Below, in pieces: positions 33,640-42,103 of a stretch of DNA of 64,000 nucleotides. The notes under the pieces are model-generated. The model saw only the letters and a list, made by a program, of their open reading frames with translations. It had not been told where the DNA came from and ran no database searches. Every line of letters starts with the position of its first letter. The first letter of the stretch is position 1. The DNA comes from Maribacter halichondriae (lineage in GTDB: Bacteria; Bacteroidota; Bacteroidia; Flavobacteriales; Flavobacteriaceae), in the NCBI RefSeq assembly GCF_027474825.1, contig NZ_CP107030.1:2672529-2736528 (forward strand). Direction: 5' to 3'. The position numbers were made by a program, and so were the translations under genes.

Positions 33640-35475
33640 TTAATTCATGGGTCCAAATATTATGGCCTCATCACCGATATCGATACCCTCACAACTTTTA
33701 GAAAAGCTGCTGCCATCCAATTCGATCTGAAATTTTAGGTGATCGTCATCAGCAGTCGATGAAACGGGAAGCCAGCGATAAGGTAAATCCAACTCGGCCA
33801 CTTTCGAATTCAAGAGGTTGAGACATGCATACTTCCCTTTCTGGGGTTGAGAATCGGCTGGTTTTTCAAAACTCAATTCCAGCGTATGATCATCGATCGG
33901 CTTATGCTCCAGCAGAGTGACGATTCGCTTGTCAACGAAATGCTCATCATCGACTGCTGACCATATCTTGTCTTTATTCATCTGCAAAGCAGCTAAGAAG
34001 CCTCCCGTGATGCTTCCTTCGAATCCTCCACCAGGAAAGGCCCATGCCGATGCGAAGTACAAATTGGGAATCAAGAAATTATTTCTGAATCGCTTGTTCC
34101 CTGTTTGACCTTTAATTTGGGCATAACCATAGACCGATCCGCTGGGATTCGAGGTGTATCGTTGAATCGTTTTTGATGTAGAAACCTCGTAGTACTCAAT
34201 GCTCTCCCTGATCCCCGGAAACTGCTTCTCCAATCGTTGTAGCAGTATCTGGGCCACTTCTTCCTTCTTCGCCTTGTAGTCTGTTTCGTTCAAGTCTTCC
34301 CAATCCTCGATATAGTCGACCGTACAGATCACCCCTTCTGATTTGTCAGGTGGTGCCAATTGGGCATCGACTTTCGCATAGTCGACAAAAATGAACCTGC
34401 GTTTCGACCAATCGCCCTGATGGTTGGGCTTGACATCCTTCAAGGATCTCACGTCCTCACCCTCGATGACATTCGAGTAATGCTTCACTCCAAATTTTTC
34501 TACATCCGTCTTGAAACCAAAGTACATGCACAATATCGAGCAAGAATTGGTCTTATCACCAATCTTTTCTTTGAGCATTCCAGCATAGGGCTCATCAAGT
34601 AAAGCCGGTACCACAGGAATGGCGCAATTAGCGACCACATTATCACAAGAGATAGTGACCGGATCCGTGTCTTCATTAAAATTATCTCGGAAGGTTACTC
34701 CCGTCACTTGCCCATTCTCCGTGACGATCTTCTCGGCCTTTTTTCCCAATAGCACAGTGCCGCCATGCTTTTCGATGTAGGCTGCGAGGTGGTCAGAAAG
34801 TTTTTGAGACCCCCCTTTGATGAAATGACCTCCATTCTCAATGAATCCAGAGAACGGTAGGCCGTAGTAAAACATCGATAGGGTATACGGATCATCACCC
34901 CAATACGCAAGGTGTGCTACCAGATCCACTTTGATATTCTCGTTGCTAATGTACTTGTCCAACCAGGACCCGACCGTATGTCGATCTGCTTCTACAAGAT
35001 TGGGATATAGCAGCGGCATCAAGGGATAAATGAGCTTCTTCACCCATGCCGAACGCGGTTGCTTCAACCCTTCCTTTCGAATTCCTGCAAGCAACTTCAT
35101 GAAGCGCTTGATGCCTTTTTCATCCTCTGGGTATTTGTCGATCAGCGCCTTGGTGGCTGCATCAAAGCCATGTGGGAACACAAATTTTCCTCGATCTGAA
35201 TAGGCTGCATAGAATTCAGGTACTTTCAGTAGATCGACCTCTTGATCGACATCGAGCATTTCGAATATCTGTGGAATCGCACCATTCTCCGCTATGCCGC
35301 TCATCTCATGTAGGCCGACTTCAATGATGAAATCACCTCGTTTAAAGGTGGTTGCACAACCACCCGGCTTATGGTGTTGCTCCAATAAGAGTACTTTCTT
35401 TCCGAATTTTGATAGTGTCGCTCCTGCCGTCAATCCGGCTAAACCTCCTCCGATGATAATCGTGTTATATTTCAT
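33640..35475 (-). CDS. RetSat/CrtI-like flavoprotein fused to an FR-type FAD-binding barrel
   Basis: 611 aa. The first about 510 residues form a CrtI/RetSat-like flavoenzyme (IIIGGGLAGLTAGATLSKFGKKVLLLE, GGCATTFKRGDFIIEVGLHEM, C-terminal FASAWAFPGGGFEGSITGG). The last about 100 residues resemble the FAD-binding barrel of ferredoxin reductases: VTLLEHKPIDDHTLELSFEKP, YRWLPVSST, LDGSSFSKS and a final GDEAIIFGP, where the protein stops exactly at the point where an NAD-binding domain would begin. It may accept electrons from a separate partner. An operator with a 23-bp spaced -7 box lies far upstream (35595-35637), implying a leader of about 115 nt. Confidence 0.75.
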   Translation of the reverse strand: MKYNTIIIGGGLAGLTAGATLSKFGKKVLLLEQHHKPGGCATTFKRGDFIIEVGLHEMSGIAENGAIPQIFEMLDVDQEVDLLKVPEFYAAYSDRGKFVFPHGFDAATKALIDKYPEDEKGIKRFMKLLAGIRKEGLKQPRSAWVKKLIYPLMPLLYPNLVEADRHTVGSWLDKYISNENIKVDLVAHLAYWGDDPYTLSMFYYGLPFSGFIENGGHFIKGGSQKLSDHLAAYIEKHGGTVLLGKKAEKIVTENGQVTGVTFRDNFNEDTDPVTISCDNVVANCAIPVVPALLDEPYAGMLKEKIGDKTNSCSILCMYFGFKTDVEKFGVKHYSNVIEGEDVRSLKDVKPNHQGDWSKRRFIFVDYAKVDAQLAPPDKSEGVICTVDYIEDWEDLNETDYKAKKEEVAQILLQRLEKQFPGIRESIEYYEVSTSKTIQRYTSNPSGSVYGYAQIKGQTGNKRFRNNFLIPNLYFASAWAFPGGGFEGSITGGFLAALQMNKDKIWSAVDDEHFVDKRIVTLLEHKPIDDHTLELSFEKPADSQPQKGKYACLNLLNSKVAELDLPYRWLPVSSTADDDHLKFQIELDGSSFSKSCEGIDIGDEAIIFGPMN

Positions 35476-35594
35476 AGTTGTTTATTTAGTACAAATTCAA
35501 TGGCTCGGTAGGTTACCGGTTTGAATCTAGATGATGTATGTTGGGAGAACTGGAAAGAATGGGACAAACTTTCCTATGATATTTAATGACAGGT

Positions 35595-35637
35595 CGAAAA
35601 TACTATCGAAAAATCAATTATAATATGATGAAAATCA
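35595..35637 (-). promoter_or_regulatory. Operator plus -7 box (flavoprotein fusion gene)
   Basis: The core TGATGAAAATCA is at 35626-35637. After 23 bp on the minus strand comes TATTTTCG (35595-35602). The gene start is 120 bp further downstream. No plus-strand -7 box is at the right distance. The rest of the gap to 35840 shows nothing else I can name. Confidence 0.6.
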
Positions 35638-35840
35638 GTTCGGTAAACTCTTTTTTGACCTTTTTACCGCTATGAAATGTTTCAGCACAATTGGATACCA
35701 AATAGTAAGTGTACCAGAACTAATTATAATGAATGACTATAATCATTTGCCATCCTAGCACTAATAAATATCTTCAATACAACAGATAAAGAATTTTTAG
35801 GCTAGCTGAAATTAGAAATTGAAAAAATGAGAATAACATT

Positions 35841-36305
35841 ATGTTCAAACAAAGGATTTACGCGGCCCTCTTATTCGTAGGAGCAGGTGTTTTATTGACT
35901 CGAACGATCATAATGTTATCTCAAGGGGCTTTGGAGACACTTACATGGTGGGCATCGGCCTTATTGCTGCTAGAATTATTGATCGCTTTGGCATGCATGG
36001 TAAGCTCGGTAAAATGGTTCATTAGAAATGACCAAAGCGAAGACCACATTCCTTTGCGCCTTGGGGCCGCGATAACCATATTGCATGCCTTCCGCGTACT
36101 CATTTTTGTAATCGGTCGTGCAGGGCCATGGGTGGATTTTGATATTAGACCTGGGAAAGAAGCGCTACATTGGAACTGGGAGTTAGTCTACTTTGCAGCG
36201 GTAATGTCGGTAATAGGTATTTTGGGGGTAATAATCATCTGGAGAATAAGGCGTCGTTCAAAAAAAGATATTCTTGATCACGCAAACGAAACACAGCTTG
36301 ATTGA
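35841..36305 (+). CDS. Four-helix membrane protein, unknown function
   Basis: 154 aa with four hydrophobic helices (AALLFVGAGVLL, WWASALLLLELLIALACMV, LRLGAAITILHAFRVLIFVIG, FAAVMSVIGILGVIIIW) and a basic C-terminal tail RIRRRSKK. No family recognised. The conserved-looking polar stretch GRAGPWVDFDIRPGKEALHWNWE between helices 3 and 4 may face outward. It is separated by 56 bp from the next membrane protein gene. Confidence 0.55.
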   Translation: MFKQRIYAALLFVGAGVLLTRTIIMLSQGALETLTWWASALLLLELLIALACMVSSVKWFIRNDQSEDHIPLRLGAAITILHAFRVLIFVIGRAGPWVDFDIRPGKEALHWNWELVYFAAVMSVIGILGVIIIWRIRRRSKKDILDHANETQLD

Positions 36306-36361
36306 TCCAATCCAATACTAGGGGGGGTACATAAAAGAAAATCAATCTTAAAATAAAAACA

Positions 36362-36820
36362 ATGGGACGAAGAGGAGACCTCAAATTATCGATACTTGTT
36401 ATCCTAAGCATAGTGCTGACACTTTTCTTGTTGGTCGGCCAGGCATTTTCACTGATAAATTATGACTTCATCGTATCCCTTGGTTTACAAGAATCGATTG
36501 ATGAAGTAACTGCCGTTGGAATAGCTTGGTTAAAAGCATTTGCTTTGGGAGATACCCTGGTTTACATCCCACTATTAATAATGGGAATCATTGGATTGCT
36601 AAGAAGAAAAAAATGGGGTTTTTATGCCATGATGTCGAGTTTGGCAATCTCGACCTATTGGCCCGTGGTAAACCTTTCTGCGATTTATTTTGGTAGAAAT
36701 GATATGGCATTAGATGCTGACAAATATGTCTCTTTTTCCATCATCTTACCATTGATATCGCTATACGGTTTTTGGGGCATCTGGTACTTATATAAAAATC
36801 AAAATATCTTTATAAAATGA
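36362..36820 (+). CDS. Four-helix membrane protein, unknown function
   Basis: 152 aa, four predicted helices (LSILVILSIVLTLFLLVGQ, AFALGDTLVYIPLLIMGIIGLL, WGFYAMMSSLAISTYWPVV, IILPLISLYGFWGIWYLY). Length and layout resemble small integral membrane proteins of unknown role. It overlaps the start of the serine hydrolase gene by 4 bp (ATGA), so it leads a three-gene operon with that hydrolase and another membrane protein. Confidence 0.6.
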   Translation: MGRRGDLKLSILVILSIVLTLFLLVGQAFSLINYDFIVSLGLQESIDEVTAVGIAWLKAFALGDTLVYIPLLIMGIIGLLRRKKWGFYAMMSSLAISTYWPVVNLSAIYFGRNDMALDADKYVSFSIILPLISLYGFWGIWYLYKNQNIFIK

Positions 36821-37887
36821 ACGCGGATAACATTCTTATTTCTCTTATCAAAGGGAATAAAACGCCCTCTGTGCACTATATCTTTTTTGATGCCGAACGG
36901 GTAATCCATAGATTTAAAGGGGGTCTTGCTGATATAAAAAATAAAGAACAGGTTTCCGACCAAACTAGCTATGCTGCTTTTTCAGTGACAAAAACATTTA
37001 CGGCCTTGGCGGTACTGCAGCTGGCCGAAAACAAAAAAATCAACCTTGATGAATCGATAAAAAAATACCTTCCTAAGTTTACTTATGGCGCAGAGATATC
37101 GGTTCGCAACCTCTTAAACCATACCGCAGGGATCCCCAATCCCAATCCATTGTCATGGATACATCTCGAAGAGGAACACACTTCTTTTGATAACAAACTC
37201 TTTTTTGATAGCATCTTCATCAAACACAATAAGACTAAATCCAAACCCAACGAAAAATTCAACTACTCAAATCTAGGGTATGTTTTACTGGGGCAGCTTA
37301 TTGAAAAAATTTCAGGACAAACCTATGAAAACTATATCCGAAATCATATCTTAAAACCCATTGACATACCTCCTGCCAAATTGGACTTTGAAATCCATGA
37401 AGGGACTAAACTGGCCAAAGGGTATCAAAAGAGGCTAAGTTTTATGAATTTGCTGTTGGGGTTTTTCATAGACAAATCGAAGTTCATGGCAAAAGCGGAG
37501 GGCAAATGGAAGCCATTTCGGAAAAATTATGTGAATGGCAGTTCCTATGGGGGCTTAATGGGCACCCCAGATGCCTTTGTCAAATACCTTCAAGAGCTGT
37601 TAAAGCCCAATTGCGCACTACTTTCAGCCGAATTCAAAAAAATGTTGTTTACCGAAAAGCGTACAAACGACGACAAAGCCACAGGTATGTGCTGTTCATG
37701 GTTTACAGGAATGTTAAACCAAGAACCTTATTTTACACATGCAGGCGGGGGCGGTGGTTATTACTGTGAGGTTAGAATTTACACCGAGATTGGAATGGGC
37801 AGTGTAATCATGTTCAATAGATCGGGAATGCGGGACGAACGCTTTTTGGATAAATTGGATTCCTTCTTCATTGAAAATAAAAAATGA
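36817..37887 (+). CDS. Serine hydrolase, beta-lactamase family
   Basis: 356 aa, no signal peptide. Catalytic SxxK is SVTK (FSVTKTFTALAVLQL), YSNLGYVLLGQLIEKISG gives the YxN motif, and HAGGGGGYYCEVRI replaces the third motif. LLNHTAGIPNPNPLSW is typical of the family. Both of its borders overlap neighbours by 4 bp, so it is translated together with the two flanking membrane proteins; that link suggests a substrate at or in the membrane (inference). Confidence 0.8.
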   Translation: MNADNILISLIKGNKTPSVHYIFFDAERVIHRFKGGLADIKNKEQVSDQTSYAAFSVTKTFTALAVLQLAENKKINLDESIKKYLPKFTYGAEISVRNLLNHTAGIPNPNPLSWIHLEEEHTSFDNKLFFDSIFIKHNKTKSKPNEKFNYSNLGYVLLGQLIEKISGQTYENYIRNHILKPIDIPPAKLDFEIHEGTKLAKGYQKRLSFMNLLLGFFIDKSKFMAKAEGKWKPFRKNYVNGSSYGGLMGTPDAFVKYLQELLKPNCALLSAEFKKMLFTEKRTNDDKATGMCCSWFTGMLNQEPYFTHAGGGGGYYCEVRIYTEIGMGSVIMFNRSGMRDERFLDKLDSFFIENKK

Positions 37888-38627
37888 CACTGTTTAAAAC
37901 TCTAGTTACTACCCATAAGAACCAGTTCAAGGCCCTTGCAATCGTAATTGTATTAGTGCTTGGCGGAGTTGGTTTGCTATCCTATTCAAACAGTTCGTTT
38001 TTTCAACGATTCTTAGGGGAGGTTAATCCCTTATTAGCTATCTCTCTAAGTGGTGTTTTGGGTTTTTTGAGCTTGTCGTTTTTATTATCCAAAGAATGGT
38101 TTACAATTCATAAAAAGTACCCACTTAAAAAAGTGCTTCCCTATACGGGGCTGACCCTGTTATTCGCATCGGTAGCCATTCTGATTGATATTAATATCGT
38201 TTACCCTGCTGATATGAATATCCCGTTTCCGGAATCGCTGCTGTTTTATCCGGTAATCGCTTTTTTGGTGGAAATTATTTTTCATGTGCTTCCCCTCACT
38301 TTACTATTGATTGTAGCAACTTCTGTTTTTAGGAAGTCCGATTGTGGTAAACTTGTTTTGCCCTGCATTCTAATTGTGGCACTCTTTGAACCTACATATC
38401 AGATCATTTTTATGGATAATTACCCGATTTGGGCCACGGGGGCGGTTTGGATCAACCTTTTTTTATTTAATATAACCCAGCTTTTCATTTTTAAGAAGTA
38501 TGGCTTCTTAAGTATGTACGTACTTAGGTTGGTCTATTACCTCTTTTGGCATATTATATGGGGAGCCTTGCGTCTGGAACTATTATTTTTAATCGCACTC
38601 GATTTTCAACTCGATTTTTTCTTCTAA
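37884..38627 (+). CDS. Polytopic membrane protein, possibly CPBP-protease-like
   Basis: 247 aa with about seven helices. The C-terminal half (FPESLLFYPVIAFLVEIIFHVLPLTLLL, then FEPTYQ and LRLVYYLFWHIIWG) has the length and rough layout of CPBP (Abi) intramembrane proteases, but the diagnostic EExxxR motif is not present, so catalysis is doubtful. It is the third gene of the serine hydrolase operon. Its last 39 bp overlap the 3' end of the convergent zinc-ribbon gene. Confidence 0.55.
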   Translation: MTLFKTLVTTHKNQFKALAIVIVLVLGGVGLLSYSNSSFFQRFLGEVNPLLAISLSGVLGFLSLSFLLSKEWFTIHKKYPLKKVLPYTGLTLLFASVAILIDINIVYPADMNIPFPESLLFYPVIAFLVEIIFHVLPLTLLLIVATSVFRKSDCGKLVLPCILIVALFEPTYQIIFMDNYPIWATGAVWINLFLFNITQLFIFKKYGFLSMYVLRLVYYLFWHIIWGALRLELLFLIALDFQLDFFF

Positions 38628-38801
38628 GGAAATGCCCCTATCCACAAATACGCCCCGTGAATAACAAGAGCGACAATATTCCGTATTTATCGTGCCATCT
38701 TTATTAGATCCAAAATTGGCAAGATGGTGCATGGGTATCTCGCACTGTTGACAAATATTTCTTTCCGGGGTATTCATTTCATTTTTATGATTTTTGTTCA
38801 T
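38589..38801 (-). CDS. Putative zinc-ribbon protein
   Basis: About 70 aa. Four cysteines in two knuckles: CQQCEIPM (CxxC) and YCRSCYSRGVF (CxxC), separated by NFGSNKDGTINTE, which matches the small zinc-ribbon family with the FGxNxDGxxNxxYCxxC pattern. Function unknown; some relatives precede DinB genes. The ATG at 38801 is preferred over that at 38816 because the latter coincides with the predicted transcription start of the operator-linked promoter; 38777 is also possible. Convergent overlap with the membrane protein gene at 38627. Confidence 0.72.
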   Translation of the reverse strand: MNKNHKNEMNTPERNICQQCEIPMHHLANFGSNKDGTINTEYCRSCYSRGVFVDRGISLEEKIELKIECD

Positions 38802-38820
38802 GTTCAATGGCTTCAAAACT

Positions 38821-38863
38821 CTAATTTATAATCCTGCTGGGTAATAGACCATGACCTATATCA
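38821..38863 (-). promoter_or_regulatory. Operator plus -7 box (zinc ribbon; perhaps also DinB)
   Basis: The core TGACCTATATCA is at 38852-38863. On the minus strand, after 23 bp, TAAATTAG (38821-38828) matches the variant used at 8105. On the plus strand a weak TTACTTGT follows at the same distance in front of the DinB gene at 38924, so the operator may serve both. Confidence 0.68.
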
Positions 38864-38923
38864 TTTCGTCTCAATTTTTTTATTGATTACTTGTCAGTTC
38901 AATCAAATGGTAAATTATAGAAA

Positions 38924-39385
38924 ATGAAGACCAAAACGTGTTTATTGTTAGACCTATGGCAGGAAGCCCGAACGCGGTTTTCAAATCAATTACCTATCCT
39001 TAAAGAAGAAGACCTAAAAAAGAAGTTGCCACCAGCGGCGAATAGTGTGGGATTTTTAATCCGACATATTGGCGATGTGGAATTGCTATTCGCAAAAAAT
39101 GTATTTGGAGGCAAGGAAATAAAGGTCATCGCCAAAACCGTAATCGCCCAAAAAGATACCGGCGAATGGACAGATTTGGCTGAATTAAAGGAATATGTAA
39201 ACCATTCTTTCCAAACCTTAAAATCGATTGTTGAACAACAAACGGATGCCGATTGGGAAACAACGATCACGACCAAAGAATTCGGTACCAAGACCAAAGC
39301 TGAGGCATTTGGAAGAATCATATCGCATACCAACCATCATGCAGGGCAAATGGCAATTATATTAAAATATGGAATTTTAAATTAA
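38924..39385 (+). CDS. DinB-family protein
   Basis: 153 aa, four-helix bundle. The metal-binding histidines are visible in SVGFLIRHIGDVE and in the C-terminal SHTNHHAGQMAIIL, which carries the HxxHH-x-GQ signature of DinB/YfiT-like proteins. The family includes metal-dependent thiol transferases acting on bacillithiol or mycothiol, but many members lack a known role. It is followed directly by a DUF5661 gene and lies about 66 bp from the operator centre at 38852-38863. Confidence 0.82.
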   Translation: MKTKTCLLLDLWQEARTRFSNQLPILKEEDLKKKLPPAANSVGFLIRHIGDVELLFAKNVFGGKEIKVIAKTVIAQKDTGEWTDLAELKEYVNHSFQTLKSIVEQQTDADWETTITTKEFGTKTKAEAFGRIISHTNHHAGQMAIILKYGILN

Positions 39386-39399
39386 TGTACTGTATAATT

Positions 39400-39660
39400 A
39401 TGAATGTAAATAAACAAGTGGCACAAGCCATCGGAGATCAACTCGGAATTTCATGGGAAGAAGTAAATCTAGATGAATTTACTGTGGGTATGAATGTTGA
39501 ATTTGAACATGGTACCCGCTACCCTGAAACGAATGTGACCAATGACGACAAAATAGTAACAGGTAAAATTGCTTGGGCACATTTAAAGGAGTTTCCGGAC
39601 TATTATACCCGTTTGGAAAAAATGGAAAAGGAGGCCGAAGATTATTGGAAAGTGAAATGA
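39400..39660 (+). CDS. DUF5661-like small protein
   Basis: 86 aa: VAQAIGDQLGISWEEVNLDEFTVGMNVEFEHGTRYPETNVTNDDKIVTGKIAWAHLKEFPDYYTRLEKMEKEAEDYW. The VGM.VE.EHG...P.T.VT.DD...TGKIA.AHL.E.PDYY..L..ME.EA pattern is that of a small helical family found in bacteria and phages. Function unknown. Alternative start at 39385. Its stop overlaps the start of the next gene (ATGA at 39657). Confidence 0.7.
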   Translation: MNVNKQVAQAIGDQLGISWEEVNLDEFTVGMNVEFEHGTRYPETNVTNDDKIVTGKIAWAHLKEFPDYYTRLEKMEKEAEDYWKVK

Positions 39661-40117
39661 AAAAATCTGTCTCGACCTATCTTCTTATTAGTCTGGTTTG
39701 TTTTCAAATGATTAGCGCAATACCTGCGGGTTTGATGATGATATTAGATCCCACCGGTGCAATGCTTGGCGTGCCATTGAACATGTTGGAACCTTCCCTT
39801 TTTCCGATTTTCTCATTCCCGGCTTTTTCTTGTTTTTTATACTCGGAATTTTTCCGGTACTTATCGTTTACGGCCTCCTAAAAAAACCGAATTTCGAATT
39901 TGCGAATCGATTGAATCTCTTCAAAGACCAACATTGGTCATGGACTTTCTCCTATTATCTAGGACTATTATTAATACTATGGATCAACATGCAGCTTTAT
40001 TTCATAAAAGGTTGGGATATCCTTCACTTTGTATATTCTATGCTTGGTGTTTTGATTATTGTCGTGACCCATTTACCCAGCACAAAGCGGGACTATAAAT
40101 TGAGACATACGCCATAA
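39657..40117 (+). pseudogene. Four-helix membrane protein, unknown function (frameshifted)
   Basis: The N-terminal part (MKKSVSTYLLISLVCFQMISAIPAG...LEPSLFP) and the C-terminal part (LFFILGIFPVLIVYGLLKKPNFEFANRLNLF...THLPSTKRDYK) are in different frames. One G is missing at about 39806, where PSLFP should continue as DFLIPGFFLFFILG. Repaired, it is a 153-aa protein with four helices and a loop with DQHWSWTFSYYLG. No family recognised. It is translationally coupled to the gene before it. Probably a sequencing error. Confidence 0.65.
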
Positions 40118-40123
40118 AATCGG

Positions 40124-40867
40124 TTAACTCTCCTTTTTTGGAGCCCGTGGTAAGACCTCTTCTGGAAACGGAAATAGAATCGTGGAATTCTTTTCCGCAG
40201 CGATATTCGATAAGGTCTGATACAAACGTAATTTAATGGCCGATGGCGATTTATCGATTTGTAGACCCGCTTCAAGCAATTTTCCCGCAGCCTGATTCTC
40301 AGCTTCCGCTAAAATTATTCTGGCCCTTCTTGAGCGTTCGGCCTCCGCTTGGTTGGCCATCATCCTACGCATGTTTTCAGGCAATTGAATATCCTTTATT
40401 TTGACATCTATAATTTCGATGCCCCAGTGATTCGTTTCATTTTCTACAATAGCTTTTATGTTTTTACCCATTTCCTCTCGTTTTGACAAAATGGTGTCCA
40501 GTTCTACTTTTCCACATACATCGCGTAATGCGGCTTGGGAAAGTTGTGTAATTGCAAATGTGAATTCTTCCACTTCTAAAACTGCTTTTTCAGGATCACT
40601 AATTTTAAAAAAGACCACTCCGTCTATGCTACAGGGCACATTATCCTCGGTCATGACCTCCTGTGATACTACATTGATAGTAATTACGCGTATATCTACG
40701 ACTTGAATGGTCTCTACAAACGGAATAATCCATCTAAGACCCGGTTGCAATGTTGTAATATATTTTCCAAAACGGAATTTTAAGGCTCTTTTATATTCGA
40801 AAATGACGCGTAATCCAGCCAGTAGGAGTACGCCGATAATGATACTGAACAATAGTATAGGGTTCAT
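40124..40867 (-). CDS. Slipin (SPFH/stomatin-like) protein
   Basis: 247 aa from the ATG at 40867, which starts with the membrane helix NPILLFSIIIGVLLLAGL; a longer start would add an unlikely leader. The SPFH domain follows: EYKRALKFRFGKYITTLQPGLRWIIPFVETIQVVDIR, the stomatin hairpin, ...DNVPCSIDGVVFFKI, then a coiled region rich in EAERSRRARIILAEAEN. Slipins oligomerise on the cytoplasmic membrane and influence nearby proteins; they often pair with NfeD, but no NfeD gene is adjacent. No operator with the right spacing precedes it. Confidence 0.88.
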   Translation of the reverse strand: MNPILLFSIIIGVLLLAGLRVIFEYKRALKFRFGKYITTLQPGLRWIIPFVETIQVVDIRVITINVVSQEVMTEDNVPCSIDGVVFFKISDPEKAVLEVEEFTFAITQLSQAALRDVCGKVELDTILSKREEMGKNIKAIVENETNHWGIEIIDVKIKDIQLPENMRRMMANQAEAERSRRARIILAEAENQAAGKLLEAGLQIDKSPSAIKLRLYQTLSNIAAEKNSTILFPFPEEVLPRAPKKES

Positions 40868-41156
40868 TTGATAATTCTTTATGGGTTGTTGTGATCTATT
40901 CTCTAAGATCAAGGAGAAATGTTGAAATAAATTGGTCATTTGAAGCCGATCGAACTGTCGGGGTTCAATATTTTAAACGTAAATAGGAAGTCATTTACTT
41001 TCTATTGAGTTTAAGCGCGGTTCTTTTAAAGTTACGATAATTAAGCAGGGGAACAAAGCAGAAAAGGTTAAAACAATGGCCTAAAACTAGTAAGTTTTTT
41101 GCTTAAGTCCATTACCATTCAACTAAACTGGAATCTCTAACCAAAATTCATCAATA
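40868..41156. other. Intergenic region, no gene seen
   Basis: AT-rich spacer between the slipin gene (minus) and the operator at 41157. No coding frame and no clear hairpin or repeat. It must hold the slipin promoter, but I cannot point to a confident -7 and -33 pair. Confidence 0.4.
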
Positions 41157-41199
41157 TGACCTGGATCATTGTCTCAAACTGCTATTTCAAGTTCCTTTG
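41157..41199 (+). promoter_or_regulatory. Operator plus -7 box (YtfI/YtfJ-like pair)
   Basis: The core TGACCTGGATCA is at 41157-41168, followed after 23 bp by TTCCTTTG (41192-41199), a -7 box with T for A in position 2. The predicted start of transcription (about 41205) falls inside the first apparent codons of the gene, so the real start codon is probably a little downstream. Confidence 0.65.
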
Positions 41200-41711
41200 T
41201 TGAAAATCAAAATTGTGTTTTGGATCGTTTTTTTTATCCTCTTTTTTCTTGCGGTCATCTATTTGCTTCTGGTGCCGATCATTCTCTATATCGACACGAC
41301 TACAAACCAGTACTACATACAATTACTGGGTTTGGCAAAGGCAAGTATACAAGGCGATAAAGAAGAACTGATATGTATTCGACTAAAAGTGTTCTTTTTG
41401 AATTTTAGCCTTTATCCGCTTAGAAAATCCAATTCCGAAAATAAAAAGCAAAAAAAGCACAGTTGAAAAGCAGAAAAAGAAGAATGGGTTTTAGAACAGG
41501 ACTGAGGCTTTTGAAATCATTTAGAATAAAGCAATTTCTATTGAATGTTGATACGGGTAATTGTATTTCGAATGCAAAATTATATCCCGTTTTTGCCTTT
41601 TTAAACTATCGCGTAGGTGGTTTCAATATCAATTTTCAAGGAAGGAATCAATTGGTGCTGCATATTCAGAACAGACCAATTCATATTATAAGATCATTTA
41701 TTAACTTTTAA
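41197..41711 (+). pseudogene. DUF2953 (YtfI-like) membrane protein, frameshifted
   Basis: Two frames belong together: an N-terminal membrane helix (FWIVFFILFFLAVIYLLLVPIILYIDTT) with a DUF2953-like strand pattern to about 41460, and a C-terminal part (LKSFRIKQFLLNVDTGNCISNAKLYPVFAFLNY...NFQGRNQLVLHIQNRPIHIIRSFINF). The junction at 41463-41464 lacks one T in a short T run. The combined protein of about 170 aa is of DUF2953 type, known in Bacillus as YtfI. That the next gene is YtfJ-like strengthens the assignment, since ytfI and ytfJ are neighbours in Bacillus. Start uncertain (TTG 41197, or GTG 41215). Confidence 0.6.
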
Positions 41712-41722
41712 AACAATTTATC

Positions 41723-42103
41723 ATGGAAGTACATTTTGAAGAATTATTAGGAAAAGTAACCGACTTTATAAAGTCGGAAGCAAAGACAGAAACCGTTGTA
41801 GGTGAACAGTTCGATTTGGGGGAATTCAAATGCGTGCCCGTTATCAAAGTCGGCATGGGCTTTGGCTCTGGTGGCGGTGGTGGTGAAGGCGGTCAATCGA
41901 ATAAAAAAGGCAAGGGCGAAGGCGGTGGTGCCGCCGCTGGCGTTGGCATAGAACCCATTGGCTTTTTGGTGACCCGGGCTGAAGAAATTTCGTTTCTGGC
42001 TGCCGGTAAAACCCATGGACTCGCTGCCGCTTTTGAAAAAGTTCCTGATTTGATTGAAAAACTTGCCAAAAATCGAGGCGAGAAAGAAAAAGAAATGGCT
42101 TAG
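41723..42103 (+). CDS. GerW/YtfJ-family protein
   Basis: 126 aa. The N-terminal helix (LLGKVTDFIKSEAKTETVVGEQF) is followed by VPVIKVGMGFGSGGGGGEGG, a Gly-rich loop, and AAAGVGIEPIGFLVTRAEEISFL, the signature of the GerW/YtfJ family. In Bacillus YtfJ acts in spore germination; in non-spore-formers the role is unknown. It is 11 bp downstream of the YtfI-like gene and in the same transcript. Its stop codon lies inside the first bases of the MITE-like repeat. Confidence 0.82.
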   Translation: MEVHFEELLGKVTDFIKSEAKTETVVGEQFDLGEFKCVPVIKVGMGFGSGGGGGEGGQSNKKGKGEGGGAAAGVGIEPIGFLVTRAEEISFLAAGKTHGLAAAFEKVPDLIEKLAKNRGEKEKEMA

